A stretch of 64,000 nt of DNA from Scleromitrula shiraiana (lineage: Eukaryota > Ascomycota > Leotiomycetes > Helotiales > Sclerotiniaceae): the NCBI GenBank assembly GCA_028455995.1, contig JABELC010000002.1, positions 2,232,001-2,296,000 of the forward strand, in the 5' to 3' direction. Shown here piece by piece: positions 54,858 through 64,000 of this stretch. The stretch's first letter is position 1, and each line of letters starts with the position of its first letter. The notes beneath the pieces were generated by a model. That model saw only the letters and a list, made by a program, of their open reading frames with translations, was not told the origin of the DNA and did no database searches. The position numbers were made by a program, and so were the translations under genes.

Positions 54858-56978
54858 CTAGTCAGAATCGCTGTCAACCGAGTCCGAAAAACCGTTAAAA
54901 GTATCCTCATCAGAGTCTTCCAATGAGACCTGTTGTTCCTGAGAATCATCTTGCGAGGATTTTCCATCTCCCTCATCCTCATCATCTTCCCCGTCTTCTA
55001 CTTCTCCAACCGCAAAAGCACCACTGATATCCCATCGATCGCCTTTAGCATTTTTGCTAATATATTTGACAAATTTCAACACACCACTGTCTCGCAAAAC
55101 GATACTCATCTTGTTCCAAGCAGCTGGCATAGTGAAAAGAACTGCGTCGTCTTCTGCATCCGCTGACGATTTGTAGATTGCCGCATCCTCGTCGTTCTCA
55201 TCATCACCTGCCATATAGACTGTGTGACCTCCCACATCATCATCCTCTTCTAGTTCGGGCTCAGGTTCTGGCTCTGACTGTTTCTTAGACTTCTGAGCCC
55301 CTTTCTTCGCATTAGGCTTCTCTTTACCGTTAGTTTTAGTCTTTTGATCTTGTTTCTCGTCGTCATTATCGTCATTATCATCGCCATCATTATCTTCTTG
55401 CTCGTCATCGTCGCCATCGTCACCCCAGCCTGGTGTAGGTGTCAAGCCCAAATCAATTTCCAGTCTTGGGTTCCCTTCGTAACCAGTCGCAAGAGCGTAA
55501 TCAGAGCCTTTGCGGAATCTTCGTGCTAAGATATCGTAATTTTCAACTTGACATTGTGTAGCAATCTGAAGCCACTTTCGAAACTGGGTGCTAGGGAGTA
55601 AGACATCAAGAATCTCCTCAAGCGGTGTCAAATCTTTTGGATCGCGAGAATCTTTCGAGGTTGATGGTGATTGATACAGGAAGCGGTGCTTGTGAGGAGG
55701 CTTGGCAACTTTCCACGACGAATCTTTCTCTATCTCAGCAGTAGTTTCGGGAAGGCGTGCTGCTTCTTGTGCTTCTATGTATTCCCGTACTTTAGTCGAA
55801 AACTTGACGGATAGAAGGCCATCGAGTGTAACATTTGACTCCTCCATGAAGCGCTCGGAAACTTGCTCGAGGGTATCGGGTGTCAGATAGGTTGGTGCCA
55901 TGTATTTTAACAAAAAGTCCAGATCTGACTCCTCAAGACCTGGCTCCTCATCATCTTCCCCATTTGACTCCTCAATATCAACTGGTTCTTGCTTGGGAAA
56001 GTCGTATTTGTCCGGATTGCCTTGTAATTGCATCAAACTGCTGTTCGCACCCCATTTTTCTTCTGCCCCTTTAACATATCCTTCCTCCCCAATTTGAGGA
56101 ATATGAAACCATCCACTGACTGCCATTCTGATTCTACCCCCATCTTTCTCCAATTGTTCTTTATTAGCGGCATGATATACCTCTTCCACGTCGTGAAAAC
56201 TTTGGCCCGGCTGGACAGCAAAGAAACTCAATTGATTCCAAGCTGGAGGAATGATTTTAGAAGTATCCGGACTGGGTGTAATGGTTTTGACCCCGTCATC
56301 ATCCTCGAATTCTTTTGTCGGGAATAATCGCAATGCTCCACCCCATTCTTCTTTCCAAGGAATGTCTGGATCCGTCAGATATAAAATGTAACTGACTTTT
56401 CGACTTCCAATAACATCATCATGGCATAAAAGGTGACAACCAGGAGTATAAACATTGATGGCCATATCAGTCTTCCTTCCACTCAGCTCTCCAGAACCCG
56501 TAATCTCGGCGACGTATTTTCGAAATGTCGAAGAGTACAATGCATCTCGCAATCTTAGCAATGAAGGCAACTTCTCCAAAGCACCGTCATCCAGTCCATC
56601 CAGATTCGCCAAGTCTCCAGACTGGTGAATTTTATAAATATCCGTTTCCTTGGGCGTGAAGTGAACATTTTCTCGAATTTCGTTACGAACAGAACGGAGG
56701 AGCGCATCATCGATCAATGGACTAATGACTTGGTGTTTATATGGTTCTGAAGCAGCATATTCCTCCGTATACTTCTTAAGAACATCCTTAGCAAAAAGCC
56801 CTTTTCGAAAGCTCTTCTGGGCTTCATCATCCGACAATGCTGTTACACCAAGATCAGGTCAGTTTGCGGGGCGAGTAAGAAGAAAAGTTGAGATTGAATG
56901 CGTACAAGTCTTTGCACGCTTTTTTAGAATGGTTTTGCCATTTTTGCCATTCAATTGACTATCTGCCTTGCGCTTCAT
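54858..56978 (-). CDS. TPA1: Tpa1/OGFOD1-type prolyl hydroxylase
   Basis: Exons 56978..56906 and 56839..54858 give 684 residues. The N-terminal dioxygenase domain has the iron-binding HxD in CHLLCHDDVIGSRKVSYILYL, PDIPWKEEWGGALRLF, the distal His in QSFHDVEEVYH and the 2-oxoglutarate Arg in RIRMAVSGWFHIP. The second, catalytically silent double-stranded beta-helix domain (residues ~330-680) contains FRKWLQIATQC and RRFRKGSDYALATG. This is the Tpa1/Ofd1/OGFOD1 plan; the enzyme hydroxylates a proline of ribosomal protein uS12 and affects translation termination. An acidic insert (DDGDDDEQEDNDGDDNDDND) interrupts domain two. The N-terminus is basic (MKRKADSQLNGKNGK), fitting nuclear entry. Confidence 0.94.
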
Positions 56979-57530
56979 TGTAAATATGGTAATTTGAATG
57001 TATTTAAAAAATTTGTTTGTGTATTTAAAAAATATTTGGGTCTTTTGGAGAATATCAGGTCATAAATTTTGACGAGAGCTCTGGCAATAAAAGATGTAGA
57101 AAGAAGGCGGTGAAGTTACTTTTGTGGGTCTTAACTTGGAGCGCTCAATCTAAAAATAATGAGAGCAGAGACCGTTACATTCATGGATATTTAGAAAATT
57201 CCTTATTCCGATATACAATACATACGCGCTGTGGATAAATGCATTTGATATAACGGTATAATGGTCTCAAGTTCGAGATTGGATATCAATGCTCTTTGCG
57301 AGATTATCCAGAAAAAGCAACTTGATGGTAGTTACGTCAATTGGATGAGTTCCCGCTAGACTTGAGGAGGAAGCTGGGCTGGGCCCCCTCATTGAGCCGA
57401 CCCCTCAAATGAAAACCAAGTCGAGATTTGAGAACAAGACAATTCGCCAAGAACAAGAACAAGAACAAGTTAAAGGACTCGGGGAGACATCTTTTGTTTC
57501 AAGTTATCCCTTTATCGACATTGAGCGACA
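56979..57530. promoter_or_regulatory. Divergent promoter between TPA1 and aminotransferase
   Basis: About 550 bp between divergent genes. A short AGAACA repeat (57448-57468) lies in the probable 5' leader of the aminotransferase. No other element recognised. Confidence 0.45.
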
Positions 57531-58881
57531 ATGAGTTTTGATATTGCAGCCACCCGAGCTTGCTTTCCGGCATTAAAGAAGAAGCAAGTGTATTTTGATA
57601 ATGCTGGGGGCAGTCAGACCCTTGGAACAGTCATAGATGAGTAATTTATTATGACCACTTCCATGTGCTTGCAAATCTCTTACCATTCTAAAGTATTCAT
57701 GCCTATCTCATTGATTCTAACGTCCAGCTCGGCGGCTCTTATGCTGTGGGCAAGCAAGCAAATGTCAAATACGCATTGGGATATGAAGCAGCGGCAAAAT
57801 ATATTAATGCTTCTCCAGATAACATCGGTAATCATATTCTATCCTCTAATGCCCTTTCCTCAGTAGCCTCTAACACTATTCAGTTATCGGCTCTAGCACT
57901 ACCCAATTGTTCTGGAATCTCTCTCAGGTGCTATCCTTTCCCCCCGACTCAGAAATAATCGTATCATCCATCGACCACGAAGCAAACATAGCATCTTGGG
58001 TCGCCTTAGCAACCTCCCATTCACTAAAGCTAAAATGGTGGACACCAGCCCCATCCGCCAACCCTATCCTTACCCCTTCCTCTCTCAAACCCCTTCTATC
58101 GACCAAAACCGTCTTAGTAACCTGTACCCACGCCTCCAGCATCCTCGGCACCATCCACGACATCGCTAACCTCTCTTCCCTCGTCCACACTATCCCTGGT
58201 GCCCTATTCTGCGTCGACGGCGTTGCATATGCTCCTCATCGACCCCTTGATATGAATGCCCTTGGTGTAGACTTCTACGCCTTTAGTTGGTATAAAGTCT
58301 ACGGACCCCATATCGCCATGCTCTATGCTTCCCCCAACGCACTTCCAAAGCTTCAATCTCTGGGTCATTACTTCAATGCTCATAATACGTTGGCTGAGAA
58401 ACTAGGCTTGGCTGGTGCGTCTTATGAACTTGCTTCGTCTATTCCGTCCATAGTGTCGTATTTTGAAAAGCAATCTTGGGATGGGATACGTGCGCATGAG
58501 GAGGTGCTTCAAAGAACTTTGTTGGAGTATTTGGGGAAAAGGAATGATGTTACAATCATGGGAGAAGAAGATTGGGATACGGGGAAGAGGATAAGTACGA
58601 TTAGTTTTGTGGTCGAAGGCAAGGGAAGTAGAGAGGTGGTAGAAAATGTAGATGAGGCGACTGAGGGTCTCATTGGGATTAGATGGGGTGCTTTCTATAG
58701 TAATAGATTGTGTGAGGAAGTATTGGGACTAGGGAAGGATGGGGTGGTTAGAGTCAGTATGGTCCATTATAATACAGGTGAGTCGAGACCCCCTACCATC
58801 CGAGAATTAGTTGCTAAATAAACAATAGTGGAGGAGGTAAAACGATTGATTGAAGTCTTCGAGCAGGTACTTGGAAAATAA
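57531..58881 (+). CDS. Class V aminotransferase / cysteine desulfurase-like PLP enzyme
   Basis: Exons 57531..57640, 57694..57827, 57884..58777 and 58829..58881 give 396 residues. The start MSFDIAATRACFPALKKKQ leads into YFDNAGGSQTLG. SIDHEANIASW and CVDGVAYAPHRPLD (Asp binding the PLP ring) are followed by the Schiff-base Lys in AFSWYKVYGPHIAMLY. The C-terminal domain ends MVHYNT|VEEVKRLIEVFEQVLG. This is the cysteine-desulfurase-like branch (VC1184-type) of class V aminotransferases; members lack a proven substrate. The last intron (51 nt) is needed for the conserved end; reading through it would give a different 14-residue tail. No targeting peptide is evident. Confidence 0.88.
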
Positions 58882-59163
58882 AACGCGTAGATAGATACGA
58901 ACGCTGCGAGCCTCTATCTGAATACTGGTTTAAATTGAGTGAAGATCCCTTCTTACGGGTCTTCTCAATGCCTATCTAGCATACAAAGATACCCCAATTC
59001 CCGCTCAACTCAGTCCAAAAAACGCCATGCTGTATAATAACCACACCCCATCCTATCCCATTCATATTATCATATTCGTATTCATATTCGTAATGCCGTA
59101 TCCTCTAAACCCAAACTCCAAACCCGAACGCATCGCCACCCATCATATATATAAGTGCTCCGT

Positions 59164-60183
59164 TCATTTCTTCTTCTTCGACTTCGCCACCACCTCATTG
59201 AGACCCAATGGTTTCGCTAATGTATATTCCTTCTTCACACCATCTCCATAAACCTGTGTGATCGAACCATCCGGTTTGATTTTTGCCGGAAATCCTTCGC
59301 TTGGTCGACGGACTTGATCTGCATGCATCTTATCCAGACTTTCGCCTACAACCCCATATTTTGCCCAATTAATCGGTGGACAACGAACGATATTCTGTCG
59401 CGCCGGCAATTTCTCCCACTTTTTATGACTGGTAGTTTGGGATGTTTCGAAATTCATCTCCCCATTTGTATTAACTTCACTTTCGTTTTCCTGCTTGACA
59501 TCCTCCATGGGCTCTCCCTCCTCCTGTCTCTCACTCACCTCATCTTCACTGCTATCCTCCTCTTCTTCCTCTATCTCTTCACCCTCAACTTTCACCTCAC
59601 CCGTCCTCAAACTTCTAACAAATCCCTCCGGATTCTCCAATGCTTGTTTCTTGATCCTCTCCAACGTGACCATATCTCTCTGCGCCTTCTTCGCCTGCAA
59701 CTGTAATATCGAAATCGTACTTCGCATCGCCAATACATCCGGGTTCTCATCCATATTTATCGGTTCCGGTTTCGGCGGCGCAATCGAAACTTGCGGTTCT
59801 TGCGAATGCGTATACCTTTGCTGTTGCTGTACCGGCATTGCGCTCTGTTGATTTTGCGCCGGCGCAGTAGACATATGACCATGATTGAGGTTGGAATTAT
59901 CCATTACCGGGTATTGCGATGCGTATGCTGGGGATTGTTGTGATTGCGACAGTGGTTGCGCTTGCGCGGGTGGTGGCGCTCCTCCTGCTCCTCCTCGTTC
60001 GGTCCCATTTTGATGGGGCGCGAGACGAGCTGCGGATAATGTGGGTGTGATGGGTGAGTAGGGCGGGCGTACGGGACTTGCGGATCGTGAGTGTGGGGAT
60101 ATTGATTGTTGTGGTGGTCCTCCTGAGGAGGGGGATGTTGAAACGGTTAATCCAGGCATTCTGAGTTTGATGATGGGAGGCAT
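59164..60183 (-). CDS. Unrecognised acidic, probably nuclear protein
   Basis: A single-exon frame of 339 residues starts MPPIIKLRMPGLTVSTSPS. Residues 1-150 are Pro/Gln/Ser-rich and disordered. A helical segment (NPDVLAMRSTISILQLQAKK then AQRDMVTLERIKKQALENPE) at ~155-195 is followed by a strongly acidic patch (EEIEEEEEDSSEDEVSE). The C-terminus has a compact motif (CPPINWAKYGVVGESLDKMH, RPSEGFPAKIKPDGSI) and a Lys end (KSKKKK). The helical segment and the C-terminal motif look like conserved cores in an ascomycete regulatory protein, but I cannot name it. The composition suggests a chromatin or transcription role; that is inference only. Confidence 0.75.
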   Translation of the reverse strand: MPPIIKLRMPGLTVSTSPSSGGPPQQSISPHSRSASPVRPPYSPITPTLSAARLAPHQNGTERGGAGGAPPPAQAQPLSQSQQSPAYASQYPVMDNSNLNHGHMSTAPAQNQQSAMPVQQQQRYTHSQEPQVSIAPPKPEPINMDENPDVLAMRSTISILQLQAKKAQRDMVTLERIKKQALENPEGFVRSLRTGEVKVEGEEIEEEEEDSSEDEVSERQEEGEPMEDVKQENESEVNTNGEMNFETSQTTSHKKWEKLPARQNIVRCPPINWAKYGVVGESLDKMHADQVRRPSEGFPAKIKPDGSITQVYGDGVKKEYTLAKPLGLNEVVAKSKKKK

Positions 60184-60817
60184 TTGCGATTTCGCGAGTA
60201 AGATAGAATAGAAGGGATTACGAGTATCGGATTAATTGATGGTCCGGAGATTATGAATGTGAAAATGTTTTGATTGGTCAGCTTTGTTTCCTTTTGTGGT
60301 TTGGCCCTAATTGTATTCAAATATCGGATTTCAAAAGTTCTCGAAACAAAGACTGATTGATGTCACCTACGGTTAGATCTTTGGATTAGGTGGGTTGGTT
60401 TGTTTTTAAGTAATGAGTATGGAAATAAAAGAGTGAACAATATAAATTAATTAATACAGCATCTTGCTTTTTAACTGGGGGTTGTGCCCCATTTTTCTTA
60501 CTAACGTTACTTGGAGTGGATTAATAGTCATCGCTGTCTCGGGTAGCTGCAGCAAATTCACTTCACAGAAAAGAAATCATAAGTATATGAGCTCTATCTA
60601 AAATGATTTCAATACTATCAAGACTTGAATACAGACTGGCCTCAGCCTCAAAATCTCCTCATTTTTGTTTGCATCAGGTCTTGAAAATGTATGAGCCGGT
60701 TTTCAAACTAAAGATGTTCCAGATCTTAGGTGGTCATGGCGGCCAGGTTAAGTACCTAAAAAGGTTGTTGAGAAGTGGATAAATTGTTTCTTTTCGTTTT
60801 TTCTCTTCTTGTTTGTA
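60184..60817. promoter_or_regulatory. Divergent promoter region
   Basis: About 630 bp between divergent genes; AT-rich, no motif recognised. Confidence 0.45.
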
Positions 60818-62372
60818 ATGGATATCAGTCCTTATGGCATAGCCAGGTCTACCGTGTTACATCTACCAATTATTATCAAAACTGCTATTCTAGCATTACT
60901 TAATCGTTCTCCAAATGCTTCTGTTCAGGATGTGATTACCGAAATTATAGTCGTAGCTGCAAGACCTATGCTTGGGACTCCTGTAGCTATCTTGAAATCT
61001 CAGGTACAATCACGATTAGATTGGGGAGTATGGGGCTCGATGTGGGTTGCCAAATATACAATTCCTAGCACTGGATATGGCCTTGTCGATGTGGGAAAAT
61101 ATCCCAATGCCAGCGAGGCTTTGGTGAAGGCTATAGAAATATTGGGGAATGAACTGAATGTATTTAGTCCGCCTGAGATGGTTGATGTAGAGGTCGAATG
61201 GACAGGATATCGTGGTGGTGTATCAGCGATAGCCCGTCCACCAGACTCATCTGAACATGACAAATATAAGATGATGATGCAAGAGGTTCATCGGGACAGT
61301 CCCACTATACTTTATTTCCATGGCGGTGCATTTTGGTAAGTTGCTGGAGCCAGTATCGTAGTCCTCCGTCTAAAATATATTTAGCCTCATGGACCCTGCT
61401 ACTCACCGATTGACAACATCCGCGCTTGCTCGTCAAACCCATGGTCGTTGCCTTTCTGTCCGCTACAGATTGGCACCTCAAAATCCATTTCCTTCGGCAC
61501 TTCTGGATGCATTCATCGCTTATCTCTCATTGATTTCGCCTCCACCTGGTGCTTTCCACATTCCTGTTGCGCCTTCTAATATTGTTCTGTCAGGCGATTC
61601 TTCTGGTGCCGGACTGGCAACTTCACTTCTCTTACTTCTATCCACGTTACATCGCATAGGCGTCAATCACATAGAATTTCATGGCCGCGATGTGCCTATA
61701 ATTTCGCGCCCTGTAGCGGGTTTAGCCATCACTTCACCTTGGCTCGATGTATCTCGCTCTCTACCTTCTGTAACACGGAATATACGTTATGATATGATAG
61801 CGCCACCTTCCTCAGATTACTCTATTCCTCATCCTCAGTTCCCCCGGGACTCGGTGTGGCCGGCAAGCCCTCCGCGCGTTGAAACTTATTGCGAGGCATC
61901 AATGGTGACTCATCCACTTGTCAGTCCACTTGCTGCTCATACAGACTTGTGGCATGGGATTCCACCTGTCTACATATGCGTTGGTTGGGAGAGTATGCAG
62001 GATGAAGCAGAAGTGTTTGCGCGGAGGGCATATAAAGCAGGAGGTTCAGTCATCTTTGATGGATATGTAGGCATGCCACATTGCTTCGCCATGATGCCGT
62101 GGAACATGGTAGGTAGGACCGCATTTCTAAACTGCTCGTCATTTTGTAGGGAAGTGGTTAGAGGTAATATAGATAAAAGAGATTTTGGAACATGGACCAA
62201 CAAACATGGTGTTATTAGTACCGTGAAGATGGAAAGATTGGGAATGAGAAATAATGAGAGGAAGGTTGATCTGAATGACGATTTAGTAGATCGGTTACTT
62301 GTAAAGCAAATCAAATGGAGAGTAGATTTAGAAAGAAAGTTAAGAAGAGATGGAACAATCAAATTGCTTTAG
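60818..62372 (+). CDS. Alpha/beta-hydrolase fold-3 esterase (hormone-sensitive-lipase type)
   Basis: Exons 60818..61335 and 61385..62372 encode 501 residues. The HSL-type oxyanion motif reads ILYFHGGAF|CLMDPATHR, with the intron right after it. SVRYRLAPQNPFPSAL follows. The nucleophile is in VLSGDSSGAGLA (GDSSG), the acid candidate lies in VGWESMQDEAE and the His is in GMPHCFAM. This is the alpha/beta-hydrolase_3 family, which hydrolyses short-chain esters or lactones. The first ~150 residues form a family-specific cap/N-terminal part without a signal peptide. Basic C-terminal helices (KQIKWRVDLERKLRRDGTI) extend past the core. The substrate is unknown. Confidence 0.9.
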
Positions 62373-63888
62373 GACATGAATGTCTTTGAAATAGCTATAA
62401 CTACAATGACCGTTATTAGTTCATTGTTTTAATAGAAAAACCGAGTCCAAAATACATTCTGAAAGTGTGATCTTTGTGAGCTGTAATCATTGGTTGCTCC
62501 ATCTGATGTTCTTAACTGGTCTTACTTTACCCCTCCTAGCTAATGCTCCACTTGACTCCATCTAATGTAGGACCAGTCACACAAACATTTTTGAGGCTGA
62601 CTGAATGATGATGGGGATTGAAAATGACCAGATTGGAGATACTGATATATATTTTTGATAGTAAAAAATTTAGCATTTGACTTTTGTTAAATCAGATGAT
62701 CATAATTATGATGCTGTTATCCACCTTTTTTTCTGGAACAAATCTAGAAGAGCAACAGAAGATAATACCAACAGAAGATGGGGGCAACGAAAGATAAAAG
62801 ATAGAGATCAAAGATCAGTGCACGACTGAAGATGCGGTAAGGGGGGGAACTTGATCCATATCTGCATAATACTCCACAGTACATATGTATAGATCCAGTT
62901 CTTTTACCCATTTACTGTTCCCGGGCTACTCTGCACCTCAAATCATGATACCAGTAAAAGAAAATAAAAAGGGGCAACTAAACATAAAAATCCACAAACA
63001 TTTAACACCCCCTTCCCCATCTCCCCCCACATGTTGCCTGACTTATTAGTGTCTTTTTTTCTATCGGGCAAAAAGGTTATTCCGGACCGAAGATCACTTA
63101 AGAGCTTCTCGAGCTTGATTGGAGTGAAACAACTTCTATAATGTTCCAAGTGTGACAATCTGAATACTTTAACAATAAAGATAATTATTTCTATACTTAC
63201 GCTGACCTCGATTTCTCATTCACTTACTTTTTTTCTCTTACGTCTTAACTTTGTGAATGATAATATAGGTAAAAGTATATTCTCTTGATCAATACTCGGT
63301 TGATTTGCGAGGTAGCTGTGAGCCCTTAAAGGGCGAGGGACGGAGGGTTGAAGAAAGGCTACGGGTGTGTAGAGTTTCCAATGATTTTAAAAATCAATGC
63401 CCTCCAACTTCAATAAGACAATTGTTTTGTAACTAATAACTATCCGTGTATATCCAGACCCAAATTCTACCATCTGCACACTCGATCTTCTTCGCAAACG
63501 AATGTTACGAATATGATTATCCATACATGAAGAGCTCTACCTGATTTATTGTTTACTGTGAAATTTCTCATTCTAGTTACAATCATTTAAATAGTTCCTC
63601 GTCCTCGGAAGATATTGAACGATTCGGAGTCTATACAATCCTTCTTCGGCTCGAATATAATACGCTCAGCAATCACATCAGCTTTTCAATATATGGCAGA
63701 TAAACAATTACAGTGGTTTGGAAAGTGAGGTCTGGCTCTCATCCGATCTCAGAAGCTCTCTGCTATTATTGGGTGCCTTGACAACATTGTCCACACAATC
63801 AAATATTGAATAATTGAAGAGTTCTGCCCAATTCAACAATAACAACATCTGCTGTAAATTCGACACTTCTTTCCACACTCGTTTCAAT
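62373..63888. other. Large intergenic region at right end
   Basis: About 1.5 kb holding the esterase 3' flank and the promoter of the next gene. Only short frames are present (e.g. 62943-63158 minus), none with coding character. Confidence 0.45.
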
Positions 63889-64000
63889 ATGGAGGAAGAA
63901 AATACGCAGCCATGTAAACCATCCCGTTACTATAACCTTTCTCATTCTATTCGATTCAGCTTTAGATCTCTTACTAATGATCCCTACTATTTAGTGACTC
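63889..64000 (+). CDS. 5' end of a gene running off the window
   Basis: An ATG at 63889 opens MEEENTQP, then a GT donor at 63914 (GTAAAC) and an 81-nt intron with an ACTAAT branch site and a TTTAG acceptor at 63994. Exon 2 begins at 63995 (P|LT). The signals fit the introns of this window, but only ten codons are visible, so the product cannot be guessed. Confidence 0.4.
   Translation, partial: MEEENTQPCKPSRYYNLSHSIRFSFRSLTNDPYYLVT

Noticed and set aside
55344..55529. Hydrophobic plus-strand ORF (membrane-like) at TPA1
   Set aside because: It is the antisense of the acidic GAT/GAC-rich insert of TPA1.
1..64000. Complete transposon, 5S rRNA, or viral insertion
   Set aside because: No transposase, reverse transcriptase, integrase or viral protein motif and no 5S-like sequence was recognised on either strand by reading; small decayed elements cannot be excluded without a search.

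Overview
The window is nuclear DNA of a filamentous ascomycete, most likely a helotialean fungus of the Botrytis/Sclerotinia type. The evidence is short introns (about 50-120 nt) with GT-AG ends and CTAAC/CTAAT branch sites, moderate GC, large AT-rich gaps, and single-copy eukaryotic genes (RACK1, gamma-tubulin, TRM6, ARPC3, TPA1, a MINDY deubiquitinase, a Y-complex nucleoporin) beside fungal accessory genes (AA9 LPMO, CYP53 benzoate hydroxylase, GT8, carboxylesterases). The genus is an inference from overall protein character; no database was searched.

Layout. 0-12.5 kb is a conserved block: the 5' end of MGS1/WRNIP1, RACK1 (with a U24/snR24-type C/D snoRNA in intron 2), two small hydrophilic proteins, gamma-tubulin, a NUP85-like nucleoporin and a mitochondrial carrier. 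12.9-16.6 kb is decayed: a broken membrane-protein gene, a methyltransferase C-terminal remnant and an AT-rich array of about four diverged units, bracketed by two copies of an ~80-bp element, one of which is the promoter of a GT8 gene. 16.6-37 kb holds GT8, a membrane-anchored type-B carboxylesterase, a broken coiled-coil locus, MINDY, TRM6, ARPC3, a lineage-type coiled-coil gene, AA9 LPMO and a 960-residue methyltransferase-domain protein.

37-46.7 kb is the most unusual region. After ~2.6 kb without recognisable genes come three related copies, in alternating orientation, of an unrecognised multi-domain family: a short N-terminal domain, a middle domain, an LRR-like block and a C-terminal domain. 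All three carry in-frame stops, many consistent with C-to-T or G-to-A change. 46.7-51.8 kb returns to ordinary genes: CYP53-type benzoate 4-monooxygenase, ribulose-phosphate 3-epimerase and a small conserved protein. 52-54.6 kb contains a CYP52-like P450 pseudogene and short tandem repeats. 54.8-64 kb holds TPA1/OGFOD1, a class V aminotransferase-like enzyme, a nuclear-looking unknown protein, an HSL-type esterase and the first exon of a gene running off the right edge.

The housekeeping genes do not form one pathway. They touch translation (RACK1, snR24, TRM6, TPA1), cytoskeleton (gamma-tubulin, ARPC3), genome maintenance (MGS1) and ubiquitin turnover (MINDY). The accessory enzymes fit a plant-associated lifestyle (LPMO for cell walls, CYP53 for aromatic acids), but that link is inferred. 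Exon joints below were read by eye; each coding total was checked to be a multiple of three.
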